Source: Neoceratodus forsteri
Taxonomy: Eukaryota > Chordata > Ceratodontiformes > Ceratodontidae
Length of the DNA stretch: 64,000 nucleotides
Assembly: GCA_016271365.2 (NCBI GenBank)
Contig: CM057451.1
Coordinates: 371,835,501-371,899,500, forward strand
Reading direction: 5' to 3'
Part shown: piece by piece, positions 10,452-21,130 of the stretch
How positions within the stretch are numbered: position 1 is the first letter of the stretch
Layout: each line of letters starts with the position of its first letter
Translations under genes and position numbers: made by a program
The notes under the pieces: generated by a model
Databases searched by the model: none
What the model saw: the letters and a program-made list of their open reading frames with translations, nothing else
What the model was told of the DNA's origin: nothing

Positions 10452-12078
10452 TTGCAAAGGGGACTTCCATGGATTCAGACAGATGCCTGAGAAAAGCCCC
10501 GAATGACACCAGCACATGGTCAGTGGTTAGTCCCTCAGCGGAATCAGTCAAACGTACGAGTCCTCAAGGACTGCGAGGACTCATCAGAGTCATCCAAGGA
10601 CTCTAAGATGGCCCTCAACCTCTTACTGTCATGCGTCACTCAGGACTTGTCCAAGTGAGTGATTTCCACAAACAACCGGCCTGGCAAGTCGATAGCCTGA
10701 CGGAGGTCCTTAAAAGTGGCTCCCCATAAGGGTGGTTATGGAGGCAGTTCCCCCTGTGAAGGTGGCAAGATGCATGTTGGTGACAGTTGTCTTGGCAGGG
10801 CTGGCATGGGTGTGATTGGTGATGATCAACCGACCACAGGGGTTGAGAGTAGAGCCCTATCCTGCCCCACTGCTGCCTGAGGAGCTCCTCATAGCACCGC
10901 CACATGCGACAGCGGAGCCTACCTCCATCTGAAGATGAAAAGGAACAGTGATGCTTCCCCGTCAAGCGGGTCGAGAGTGTGAGGAACCCCTCGACCTTGA
11001 CCCAAATCTCAACCTTCGACATGGACATTGATACTCAGGAGATGCAGCCAGAGGTGCAAGGTACACGACCTGTACTGGCTTCGGCTGCTTGATCCCAGGA
11101 GGAGGCTTTCCTAAAAGGAGATGGCCATGGTCATCAACTACTCCTTGACCTCCTGAAGGAGGCCCTATAAGATCAGGGTCCTAAAAGATCAAGTCATCCT
11201 TGACAACGGGTCAACAGGGTTGAAAAAAATCTCAACTATTTGTTCGACCTGTGTCCAGGCTGAAAAGCATGATGGGGTTGCCATAGAGCTAGTGGTCCAC
11301 AAGAATACATCCTTTCCTAGTCCCATGACCGATGGTGGACTTTCTTAGATTTCCTCCTGCGGTGGGTAGGGCTCTCAGAGTCTAGAAAGCCTGGTACATG
11401 TCACAGAGTTCAACTGTGAAGGGTGCGCCAACACTGGCCCCTAACGGAAGCAGTACAGAGACCGACATGGTACCCACCGTGGCCCTGGCCGCCACCTCTT
11501 CCACTGCTGTAAGATGGGTCAAGGACCCCACAGGCGCGGGGGCCGCACGTTGTGAGCTGCCTTAATCTTAATTTTTGGGCCCCAATCTGCCAGCCAGCTG
11601 AGAAGAAGGAGAGCCTGGCGACCGTTCAGGGACGAGGGTAGCATCACTTAGCACAGGCTGCAAGTAGCAATGTCATGTGATGCCCCAGGGCAGTTAAGAC
11701 ATGACACGTGTGGGTCTGTCCGAGACATCTTTTTCTGGCACTGGATGCACTGCCTGAAGCCAGGAACTGGCTTGAAGTCTCGCATTCCATGAAGGCGTCA
11801 GTTGACGAGAGCTGAACCGAAGAAGAATCGCTAAAGAACAAAGTTATCAAGTTTGTCAAATGGCATACTTAGTGAGACCTACACTGTGCATGGAGCTGCA
11901 GAAGAGGAGACCTGACTCTTTCAATGGAAAGGTAGATCTTACATTACAGAATGGAGCCGAGGGATATATCACGCAGGTGGTGGAAGGAGCTTTGCTTATG
12001 GATGTTCCAGAAAATCAGCCTCAAAGGAAGACTGCCAGAAGTGTGGATACCCAAACCACATCCAAGTCCCTGGAATGT
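10452..12078 (-). pseudogene. DIRS copy D gag N-terminal region and 5' terminal repeat
   Basis: Highly decayed gag. A frame at 11859-11644 contains the degenerate Cys cluster region. The Ser/Arg/Pro-rich middle is scattered over frames (for example 11028-10636). Beyond 11880 the sequence matches the 5' terminal repeat at 960-1131: GGAGCCGAGG then TATATCACGCAGGTGG, then GTGTGGAT, then TCCCTGGA at the tip. Confidence 0.55.
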
Positions 12079-12182
12079 ATTTTGCTCTACTGCTTTTTGT
12101 CTCCTCTTTTTTTAAAGAATGTACTGATATGTTATCAGATCCAAGCTGTACTGCTTTGTGCGTTCTCCATTACTGAAGTCCC

Positions 12183-12745
12183 TGTGACAGGGTTGAATAA
12201 GACCCTGTTCCATTTGTTGTTCAGAAAGAGCTGATCACTATGACTGTCTAGTGATTCTTTGCCTCTTGCTATCTCTCTGCCTTCACTTGCTGTTTCCATC
12301 TTTTCTTCCCCCTTGCATTTCTGCAGTTATAAAAATATATGTGAATCTTTATGTGAAACTGGGATCCCTTGGTTTGAAATGTATATATTGGGACCCCCTT
12401 TGTTTGAAATGTAGATAGTTATACTGTTGAAATGATTGCAAAAAGCTATTTGGAATTTAGGGTTAACCTGAGATGCAGTTTGAGCTCCTCTCGGGCTTGT
12501 TTGCACACTCTTTAGTAGAGCTGACAGCTGGGTAAGCTGTTCTATTTGCAAGCCTGCTCTGCAAAGAAAGTGACAAGAACTCTGATGCTTTTTGTGAGAA
12601 ATAGGAGTGAATCTTAACGAGCTCAGGATGAAGTAGTTATTTGTCAGGCAAAAACTTATTAAAAAAAAAATCAGCAATATTTTTGTTAGAGAGACTTCTT
12701 GGAAACTTGGAATTAGAGATACCCTCAGACAAAGGACTTTTCAGT
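12183..12745 (+). mobile_element. Solo LTR of the Gypsy-class element
   Basis: It starts TGTGACAGGGTTGAATAAG and follows the LTR at 27767-28533 through TTCTTCCCCCTTGCAT, TATGTGAATCTTTATGTGAA, GTTATACTGTTGAAATGATT and TTGGAATT, up to GAGATACCCTCAGA. It then diverges near 12745. No internal sequence adjoins it, so it is a solo or truncated LTR. Confidence 0.75.
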
Positions 12746-13289
12746 CCCACATTTTAATAGCAGCAAAGTTATCAGATGAATTGAAAGCATTAATCATTAA
12801 CATACTGTGTACTAGACACTACTGATATCTTACATATGTGATGCTAAGTCTAGCTTATTTAAGCACTGAACATGTTTTGTTATGTTTGCAGTCTGTACTG
12901 TAAGAACTCTTTGCAGTCTGTCATTTTAAGTACCTGTCTTTTAAGAGCGTGTGGTAGCAACATATGGTTCCTTCTAATGAAGCCTGGTGTGAAAGCTGTC
13001 AGGAGCTGTTCTCTGCGTCAGCTCTCCTAAACTTGATGCTGCTGTATTTGTGAATAAACTGCACTTTTAGCACTTCTGTTTGCAGAGATAAATGTGTGTA
13101 CCACTATATGTTACTAGTGACAGCTTTTTTGCTGTACCAATAAAATTAAGGCCTGACTCGACAGATAATCCAGACAACTCTGACACTTAGCTGGGCTCAT
13201 TGCTAATATAAAAGGCTTCATGTTTAGAGTGCTGGCATTTTTCTCAGAGCTGTGCAAGTAACTTCTATCAAACATATGAAAAGTGCCAG
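12746..13289. other. Unassigned intronic sequence
   Basis: AT-rich, about 540 bp. It may contain the decayed end of the preceding LTR. I see no open frame or repeat signature. Confidence 0.4.
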
Positions 13290-13785
13290 CAGAATAAGGC
13301 CTAGTGTTCTATCGAGTCTGCTCGTGTTGCGGAGTCCCATGTGGCAACTAAGAACTCAGCTCCCCTCCCCAACTGCTACCCCACCTTACCGCCCACTCCC
13401 CTTTTGACCTTGACCCACTCCCTTTTAAAGCTGTCCAGTGATGCCACCTCCTCAGAGAGCTTGTCCCACATTGCAGCCACCCTCACCATGAAGAAAGGCC
13501 TCCTGAACTCATTTGACCCTCCCCCCTTCCAGCTTAAGGCAATGTTCCCTCATAATTTTGTTCCCCTGGAATTGAAGAGAATATGTTTGCTCATCTTATT
13601 ACTGCCCTTCAAATATTTAAAGGTCTCAATCATGTCCCCCCCCCCTTCCCCGTCTCCTCCAGGGAATACATATTCATGTCCACCAGCCTCTTCTCATATC
13701 TCCTGCTTTGTTGACCTTTAACTATCTTAACTGCCCTCATCTGGACCACCTCCAGCAGGTTAATGTCTTTCTTCAGGTAGGTATG
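13290..13785 (-). mobile_element. CR1-like LINE, 3' end, antisense
   Basis: The reverse strand resembles the CR1 RT C-terminus. The plus strand carries ACCTCCAGCAGGTTAATGTC, AAGGTCTCAATCATGTCCCC and CCTCCTGAACTC, the reverse complements of typical CR1 protein-coding blocks also present at 38.0, 60.6 and 63.5 kb. It ends where the DIRS element at 13786 starts. Confidence 0.65.
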
Positions 13786-14084
13786 CTAGTTCTGCAAAGG
13801 CAGCCAGCCGGCGGGGGGGGGAGAGACAGGATTCCCAGTGCAGAGAGACCCTGGAGGGCCCCTCCTAGCTGTCAAGAGGGCCCTGTGGAGCCAGAAGAAA
13901 AAAGGGCAAGAGCTTCTGCTTGCCCTCCCCCCCAAGTGGGCCCCTAATGCTTCCAAGAAGTGGCAGGGAACCTGGAGGTACCAGTGAGACTTCATCCACA
14001 ATTGGCCTAAGTTTGGGGGGAAGGCAAGCAGGGAAGAGGCACTGCCCAGAAGCTGAGGCCTAAGAAGGGATGGTGGTCGGGAAG

Positions 14085-14195
14085 CAGTGATAACGGTGAA
14101 GCTATACAGTAAGATCAAGAATTACGGTAGGTATGTAATTTTCATATCTTAATTGCATGACTTCAGCATTCACCATTGGTGGGTGAGTACCAAGC
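14085..14195 (-). repeat. DIRS internal complementary region
   Basis: AACGGTGAAGC...AAGAATTACGGTAGGTAT...TTTTCATATCTT...TTCACCATTGGTGGGTGAGT: two inverted half-sites around the TTTTCATATCTT junction, as at 5765-5875. Confidence 0.75.
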
Positions 14196-14349
14196 ACCAC
14201 TAAGTGGTATCGGTACCTCCCTGAAGGCTAGATAGCCTCCAACCTCTCGTGGGGAATTCGTAAGAGGAGAGGAGGGTCCATCTGGCCAGACCCAGTGCTG
14301 TTCAGGATCAGGGCAAGGCTCCTAACCTGCAGGAGAGGGAGGACGCCCT

Positions 14350-16917
14350 GACAGTTCTTGCCTGACCCTGTGGGAGAAAAAACGAGACCCCCAGAATGGT
14401 GAGGCAGTCACCCTACGCCGGGCCAGGAGTGACAACTGGGAAAGGTGAAGCCATGCCATCCGCTTAATGCAGATTGCAGATCCCACAATCATGGAGGCTG
14501 CTGCACTGGCGTCATAAGATGCCTGTGCCTGGTGTCTCGCTAGTTCCAGGCCTCGTGTGGATTCCAGGCCTCGTGTGGAAATGGCGATGGCCCGCCTGGT
14601 TACCTCACTATCAGGCATGGCTGCCAGAATTTGTCCCAGCGCAGCCCACAGGTGCCTTTCATAGGCCACCATGTGTGTCTCATGAGCTGCTATGAACAGC
14701 AAGAGACACGCCGAGGCAAAAACCCTTCTGCCCCAGCGATTGAACCCTGCAGAGTCCACATCTGGAGGATGGTCTCTTGACAGGCGCAGATGCCCAGAAG
14801 GGGTCTCCAGCCACTCCAAGCTCGATGTGGAATGGGGCAATGACCCTGGAGACCCAGAGGGAGTGTAATACCTGCACTGGCAGTCCCCAGGAGGTGGTGA
14901 AGTGGAAACGGGGAGCTGCCAGGCGCTGTGCGACTCCTCCAAGAAAGATCGAGGCCATGGAGGGATCACCACTGATTCTTGGCTATATTCCCCAAGGAAT
15001 GCCAACGTTGCATGCCTAGGATTGCGTTGTGATGTAGAGGAAAGACTGAGCTCCTCCATAATTGTCACCAGGAACTGCTAATACTCTGTGAAGTCAGCAT
15101 CAGATGACCAGTATGAGGTGGAGTCCTGTTCCTAGGAGGAGGAAGCTGATGAAATGGAAGGAGTTTGCACAGGGAACAATAGTGCTGGAAGAGGAGATGC
15201 AAACACCATCTCATCAATGGTCCTAAAATAGACGGGGAAAGCATTTGCCACTGCCCTATACTGCTCCCAAGTAAGGGGTCCCAAGGATCGGAAAGACCTG
15301 GGAAAAGAGAGGGAGGATGCAGTGAGGGAGAAGGTTAGGCAGAATGGTCCTGAGAGACCAAAACCCCTCTGCCAGTGCTGTAGGGACAAACGGGGGACAC
15401 CTCTAAAGTAAGGGGGGTGCACTTCCCAGTCACCCCCTGCTACTCTGAGCTCCCTGAGCCAGCAGGGGGAAGTCCTTGGGAAGAAGACCCTCGGTGAGGA
15501 GACTGGAGCCATGCAGGCCCAGAAGGGCGGCTCCTGTCCCCACCCGTAGCAGGACTTCGACCCCTAGACGGGAAGGGGGTGCCCGGCCCAGCACTCCGAC
15601 TCTGCCCCGGGATGGCCGAAGCCACCGGGGCAGAGCGCCAAAGCCAGACCAGACGCTGGCACCTGACTCAGAGGACCAAGACCTGCCCCTTGAGAGGGCC
15701 TACCATGGCAACTGCTCTAAGGGAGGGGGTAGGGAGAAGCCAGCACCAGGGTCGACATCTGACTCCCCCCAGACTCCGTGTCTACACCGACAGCTGACAC
15801 GGCACCACAACCCAGAGGCGGTGTCATCACCTGAAGTGGCACCGATGGCAGCACTGACACTAGCCATAGCACAGACATTGGCGCCGTCACCAGAAGCAGC
15901 ACCGACATCAACATCATCACTGGCCGTGGCGTCAACCTCAAATGCATTGTCTTTGAGGCTGGTGCCAACTGTGGCACAATCCCCGATATGGCACAAACTG
16001 TGGCACCGACACCAAGTGTGGCGTTGACCACAGCACTGTCACCTGGTGCGGCACCAACCATGGCATCATCACCAAACACAGCACCAACTGTGACACAGTC
16101 ATTGAGCATGGCACCGCTCACCCTCAGTGGCACTGACAGAGGAGAGGGCGGTGTCACGTACGGTTTTGACCCTACGAACGGTACCCACGGAAGAAGACCT
16201 ATTGCGACTCCTCAGGAGCTTCCACCACTCCAGGGATCTTGACTGCTAATCCGGGTTGTCCCGATCATCCTCCAAATCTGAGAAGGAGATTACAGCAACC
16301 TCTAGAGAGGCAACCCCAGACACTCTACTCATCCCGGCACCAAGAGTGGTGCCAGGAGGGGACTCAACGGTGATGGTGGGTTGACCTCGCTCACTGGCAC
16401 CTGAACTGGTGCCAGGAGCAGAGGCCGCACCCCTGAAGGAACCACCGTTGTAGGCCCTGCGTATATCTGAGGCCGAGACACCAGGGTAGGCCAGTTCCCT
16501 GAAGGGGAACTGGGCCACACATGATCCATGACCAGCTGCCCGGAGGAGGCTGACCTCTTGCCAGGCATCTGGACTCTGCAAGACCTGAGCCAGCAGAGGC
16601 CTGCTCCCTCCCTCCCCCCGGTGTGTACAGCAGCAGGGGGAGGCCCAGGGGACAGGCCCAAGGACCTTACCTTAGTGGTCCTCGTGCGACGCCAACCACC
16701 GAAGGTTGTGGGGTCACGACCTAACCTTGCCGCATGGTTCTCCAAGGTGTGGTAATCCACAGAAAAGTAGGTGTCGCAGCAATCCATATCGTGGTTTTGC
16801 CCTAGATAGGTAAAACATTGGTCATGTGGGTCCATTACGGTGAATCAACTACCACGGGGGGCACCAACACACAGGGGTAGTCCCTGCCTGTGAACGCCTT
16901 TGCCCTGAACCAGACAT
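14350..16917 (-). pseudogene. DIRS gag-like ORF1 of the gag-only element (broken)
   Basis: The start is ATG 16917 (AACCAGACATGAT context shared with 8295 and 30755). A degenerate Cys cluster region follows, with CFTYLGQNHDMDCCDTYFSV in the frame 16835-16329. The middle, about 16150-15820, consists of imperfect short repeats that encode Gly/Ala/Val/Asp runs. The C-terminal part (15068-14322) is one 248-residue frame with MVAYERHLWA, HQAQASYDASAAASMIVGSA and the PF.G..F motif (PFWGSRFF). Stops and shifts occur throughout. Confidence 0.65.
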
Positions 16918-17354
16918 GATCCGACTAGACACAAAAATAATAAAAATGAAAGAAAAAGGCTCAATGCCAGACTGAGTTTTTTTAAAATAAAAAATGGTGC
17001 CAAACACAGCGACGAAGTATGGTGCCAAAAACTATACCAAATGAGCAGAACTGAGAAGATCCCAGCTGGGAGTGACGCAGGAGAAATTATCGCTTTCCCA
17101 TGAAGTCATGCTACCTCAACAACAGGAAAAGCAGAACTGAAGTATTGGAGGGACTAGTGTCAGTTACTGGCCAACCCGTCAGCACCACACAATGTGTCAG
17201 CCTCGAGGGTGGCACAGTCCTAAACGTCGGCCCCTCCTCCTAGGAGGGAGAAAGCTTTTTAAAGCTAAAAAGCTTCCTGCGAGGTCTTAGTGCCTCCGGC
17301 GTAGTACCTGCCGGTGAAGACTGATACAGTTAAGATCTCCAGCTTCTCAGTCTG

Positions 17355-17450
17355 CTATGGGGCACAGAGTTGAAGGCATTCCTGAAGTCCAAAGTACAGG
17401 ATATCAACCCCTTGGCCTTTGTCTGTAGCTCCAGTTTGGCACTCATGGCT
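17355..17450 (-). mobile_element. Possible CR1 RT fragment, antisense
   Basis: AAGGCATTCCTGAAGTCCA on the plus strand resembles the reverse complement of the CR1 RT block that encodes DFxKAF. It is short and weak. It could be the other side of the CR1 at 13290-13785, but the intervening CR1 sequence is not accounted for. Confidence 0.3.
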
Positions 17451-17584
17451 GGGTACGGAGTACTTCAGAAATATTTTACCTACTGGTACCACTTGATCCA
17501 GTTAAAATGGCTGCACCATGCCACTACCCTTCCCTATCTGATATATATTTTGGGGGTGGGGGGGGGGCAGTACAGGAGCACATC

Positions 17585-18026
17585 CAGGGTTTCAGATAAG
17601 ATTTTCTGAGATGAGTACTTGTACTCCTTATTTTGAAAGTGAGGTGAGTAAAACCAAATTCAGATGCGTACAAATGTCTGGACGGAGTGGAGCAAGGGGG
17701 GAACATTTTAAAAACAATGGAGTGTTTTTCTAGATAAGAACTGATCAGGTGCCAACAATGCTCCAAATAATGCTGGCAGGTAGGAGTAGTTTACTCATCA
17801 GTTTTAAAATATAGTGAGTAACACAAAATTGGGATGGGTACAAGTGCTGTAAATCTGGGAAAAAGTGCTCCTTCTGAATCACCTAATATGTTATGAAGCA
17901 TCATTCTTTGGAGTATTTACAAATGTTGGGTGAGTATTGGTACTCATTAAAAAAAAAAATTCTGAAGACTATTTCTTAAAATGAGGCGAGTAAAATAGGT
18001 TGGTACTCCCCTTATCCAGAGCCCTA
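17585..18026. mobile_element. Short non-autonomous hAT-like transposon
   Basis: The ends are CAGGGTTTCAGATAAG and (reverse complement) CTTATCCAGAGCCCTA, and inner direct and inverted GAGTAC/GTACTC motifs follow. The flanks are AGCACATC (17577-17584) and AGCACATT (18027-18034), an 8-bp target duplication with one mismatch. An 8-bp duplication with CAG-type tips is characteristic of the hAT superfamily. At 442 bp it encodes nothing. A second copy is at 25076-28657. Confidence 0.8.
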
Positions 18027-18175
18027 AGCACATTATACCAAACATATCTAGCAGTAGGTATATGCTCATTTTATCATGGCTAATTTACCTTTACCTGCAT
18101 TTTTGTTTGTTAGGAAGCTGTTTTTGTAAGGGTTTTGCTGTTCTTATACATGGTTCATTCCTATGAGTCTACATA

Positions 18176-19800
18176 CAGTGCCTTCAGAAAGTATTCACCC
18201 CCGGATTTTGTCACATTTTGTGATGTTGCAAACTCAAATTAAAATACATTTATATGGGACTTTTTGTCACGTATCTACACCAATTACTCTATAATGTCAA
18301 AGTGGAATGAAACTTCCGGAATTTTTTGTACATGTAACTTAAAATAAAAACCTGAAATGTCTTGATTTGACAAGTATTCACCCCCTTTGCTATGACACTT
18401 CAAATTGAGCTCAGGTGCATCCAATTTCCTTGTGAGATCACTCTAAAACTTGAATGGAGTCCACCTGTGGTCAGTTCAAATGGTTGACATGATTTCAGAG
18501 GAAATACACCTGTCTATATAAGGTCCCACTGTTGACAGTGCATGTCAGAGCAGAAAGTCTACCATGAAGACCAAGGAGCTGTCCGTAGAACTCTGTGATA
18601 GAATTGTGAGGAGGCATAGATCTGGGGAGGGGTATAAAACATTTCTAGGGTGCTGAAAGTTCCCAGGAGCACAGTCAAGTCCATCATTACGAAATGGAAA
18701 GGTTACGGAACCACCCAGACTCTTCCTAGAGCAGGCCGTCCTCCCAAACTGAGAAACCGGGCAAGAAGGACCTTGGTCAGGGAAGTGACCAAGAACCCAA
18801 TGACCACCCTGACAGAACTACAGAGTTCCATGGCTGAGATGGGAGAACCTGTCCAGAGGACAACAATCTCTGCAGCACTTCACAGATGTAGCCTCTATGG
18901 GAGAGTGGCTAGACGGAAGCCACTCCTGAGAAAAGGCCACATAATAGCATGCCTGGAGTTTGCAAGAAGGCACATGGCAGACTCTGAGACCATGTAGCAA
19001 AAGATTCTCTGGTCTGGTGAAACAAAAATTGAACTCTTTGGCCTGAATACAAAGCGCTATGTCTGGCGCAAACTGAACACAGCTCATCACCCGTGTAACA
19101 CCATCCCTACCATGAAGCATGGTGGTGGCAGCATCATGTTATGGGGATGCTTTTCAGCGACAGGGACTGGGGCACTTGTCAGGATAGAGGGAACAATGAA
19201 TGGAGCCAAATACAGGCACATCCTTGAGGAGAACCTGCATCAGTCTGCAATAGACCTTGGACTGGGGCGAAGATTTACGTTCCAACAGGACAACGACCCC
19301 AAGCATACAGCTAAAGCAACACTGGAGTGGCTTCAGAACAAGAAGATAGATGTCCTTGAGTGGCCCAGCCAAAGCCCAGACTTGAATCCCATTGAGAATC
19401 TGTGGAAAGACTTAAAGATTGCGGTTCACCGACGCTCCCCATCCAACTTGACAGAGCTTGAGCAAATCTGCAAGGAAGAATGGGCCAAAATCCCTAAATC
19501 CAGATTTGCAAAGCTGATACAGACATACCCAAGAAGACTCACAGCCGTAATTGCTGCCAAAGGCGCTTCTACAAAGTATTGACTCGGGGGGGTGAATACT
19601 TAAGTAAACAAGATAGTTCAGTTTTTAATGTTTCATACATTTTTGTTACACAATAAAAATATTTTTGCCCCTTTAAATTGTTGAGTATGCTGAGTGAATC
19701 AAGGGCGAAAAAAAATAATTTCAATGCATTAAAAATTCTGGTAGTAACACATCAAAATGTGACAAAATCCAAGGGGGGTGAATACTTTCTGAAGGCACTG
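18176..19800 (+). mobile_element. Tc1-like transposon, complete but dead
   Basis: 1625 bp with inverted ends CAGTGCCTTCAGAAAGTATT and AATACTTTCTGAAGGCACTG, flanked by TA on both sides (18174-18175 and 19801-19802), the Tc1/mariner target. Subterminal AATGTGACAAAATCC and its partner TTTTGTCACATTTTG are part of the long terminal repeats. It holds one transposase gene with disabling mutations. Confidence 0.95.
18564..19582 (+). pseudogene. Tc1 transposase (DD34E type), inactivated
   Basis: Starts MKTKELSVELCDRIVRRH at ATG 18564. A frameshift near 18640 separates this start from the frame that opens at 18650. The paired helix-turn-helix region (VPRSTVKSIITKWKGYG, then a GRPPKL linker) leads into the catalytic domain. 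A stop at 18995-18997 replaces the Trp expected after DSETM, and the same frame then continues to 19582. The first catalytic Asp is changed: WSGETKIELFG where the family has WSDE/WSDET. The second Asp (QQDNDPKHTA) and the Glu (NPIENLWKDLK) remain. Three independent lesions make it inactive. Confidence 0.92.
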
Positions 19801-19802
19801 TA

Positions 19803-20152
19803 GCTGCTGCACAACTGTTTTTGCAGAATACAGACAACACATGCCTGTATCAGCACAGCATTTCAGTTCTGGGACTGTCTCCAGACTGGTACCGATTTCC
19901 TTGCTCCTTCATGTGAACTATTTATTGGAAAAATTCTTGAGACCTATTGAGAATTTTTTTTTCTTTTTGGTTCATCCTCCTCAAGGGTAACTGAAAATGG
20001 AGCCAAGTACCCTACCATAATTATTATGCAATTGATTTACAAATGTCTGTGTTCTGGATGTCATTTTGCGTGACCTTAAAACAAATGCAACAGAATAAAA
20101 TTATACAAAAAGTCCCAAAGGGGAAAAGGCTGAGGTAATTGGGGATAATTAC
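19803..20152. other. Unassigned intronic sequence
   Basis: About 350 bp, AT-rich, with no recognisable frame or repeat between the Tc1 element and a SINE. Confidence 0.5.
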
Positions 20153-20580
20153 AGTGTCAGTGGCTCAGTAGGTAGCACACTCGCCTCTGAGGCCAGGAAA
20201 TCAGAGGGCTGTGGGTTCAGTTCCCACATCTGGCACGTGGGTCAATATCCCATTACTGACATTGTAGTGCAGCATGAGGGGGTGCTGCACTTCTGAGGTG
20301 CCGTCTTTCGGATGAGACATTAAACCGAGGTCCCATCTGCCTGGATTGGTGGTAGTTCAGGTGGATGTTAAAGATCCCATGGCACTTATCGGAAAGAGTA
20401 GGGGAATTTCCCCGGTGTCCTGGCCAAATTTCCCTCATTCACTAAAAATACCACCAACAGCTTAATCTAGTTCAAGGTCAGTTGGCATTCATCTATCTCT
20501 CCTCCCGGTCGTGCCTGAAAATAGGCAGGAATTGTCTAGTGCACTTACCCGGTCAACAAAAAATAAATAAATAAATAATT
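20153..20580 (+). mobile_element. tRNA-derived SINE with conserved core
   Basis: The head is tRNA-like, with an A-box (TGGCTCAGTAGGTAG) and a B-box (GGTTCAGTTCCC), the internal RNA polymerase III promoter. A central part with TTTCGGATGAGACATTAAAC, GGTCCCATCTGCC and AAAGATCCCATGGCAC resembles a core found in several vertebrate SINEs. The tail (about 20501-20545) is followed by AAATAAATAAATAAATAAT. The tail matches that of the SINE at 31793-32018. Confidence 0.8.
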
Positions 20581-20744
20581 GGAAACAGGTGCACCGAGCT
20601 TTGCTTTTAAGTTTAGATGTTACAAACTGAACTTTTACAATCCCAAGGCATAACCGACACTAGTAATATACATAATGGTGCCAGGGAGTTACTATACATC
20701 AGTCTGATCAAGCACGGGGGGGGGGGGTTTCAGGGATAACAAAA

Positions 20745-20810
20745 TGCCTCAATGGCTGGCACTTCACTGGGTTACCTGGGAGCCCTGGGTTCAAATGTGA
20801 GCCTTTCAAT
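20745..20810 (+). mobile_element. SINE head fragment
   Basis: CCTCAATGGCTGGCAC...GGGTTCAAATGTG resembles a tRNA-like A-box and B-box pair about 45 bp apart. It is followed by LINE-like sequence, not a SINE body. Confidence 0.4.
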
Positions 20811-20829
20811 TTCATCTGGCTGGAATCAA

Positions 20830-21130
20830 GAGTCCCAGTTTTCATTACTCTGAATGATTCCCAACTTAAGAAAGGCTCCTCCTTTAAATACCTGGATGTT
20901 TGTCCTGACAGTCATCTTGACTTCTCTGTCAACATTGATGCCATCCATAGGAAGCTAATCCTCAGTCTTGGCATGCTCTACAGGAATTAAGTCTGCATCC
21001 CTCCCTTACCCAGCATGACACTGGTGAAAACGATCCTCCTAGCATGCAGCTATGGGAATGTGGTTTATAGGGCTACCTACAAATTCACCCTCACCAGACT
21101 GGACACCTTGTTCCATTCCTTCTATTGTTT
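20830..21130 (+). mobile_element. LINE reverse transcriptase fragment
   Basis: Translation gives KKGSSFKYLDVCPDSHLDFS, then KLILSLGMLYR and, after a stop, TLVKTILLACSYGNVVYRA. This is the thumb/C-terminal RT pattern of CR1/L2-like LINEs (KYLGV.LD..L.F; G.LYR). It is broken. The downstream sequence may be its 3' untranslated part. Confidence 0.55.

Larger units (their letters stand above)
4286..12078 (-). mobile_element. Old DIRS copy D, split by two later insertions
   Basis: Pieces of one element are RT (4286-4668), RT N-terminus (8698-9170), gag (9442-9987 and 10452-11860) and the 5' terminal repeat (about 11880-12078). The RT codons resume exactly across the element at 4669-8697, and gag resumes across a CR1 tail at 9988-10451. 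The terminal repeat is a diverged version of the one at 960-1131. The 3' half is missing and is replaced at about 4285 by sequence of another DIRS family. It is likely related to the family at 32107-37534, given the gag similarity. Confidence 0.7.
13786..17336 (-). mobile_element. Gag-only DIRS element (non-autonomous)
   Basis: Same layout as 4669-8697: a spacer (13786-14080), an ICR (14085-14195), a gag region (14350-16917) and a 5' terminal repeat (about 17120-17336) with the shared words TTACTGGCCAAC, ACACAATGTGTCAGCCTCG and CCGGTGAAGACTGATAC. There is no RT or recombinase. The 3' terminal repeat at the far left is missing, so the left boundary is approximate. Confidence 0.7.

Noticed and set aside
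13341..13721. A 126-residue Pro-rich plus-strand protein
   Set aside because: It is the antisense of a CR1 LINE 3' region.
20153..20235. A tRNA gene
   Set aside because: It has A- and B-box-like words but is continuous with a SINE body and tail, and no cloverleaf or anticodon arm is convincing.
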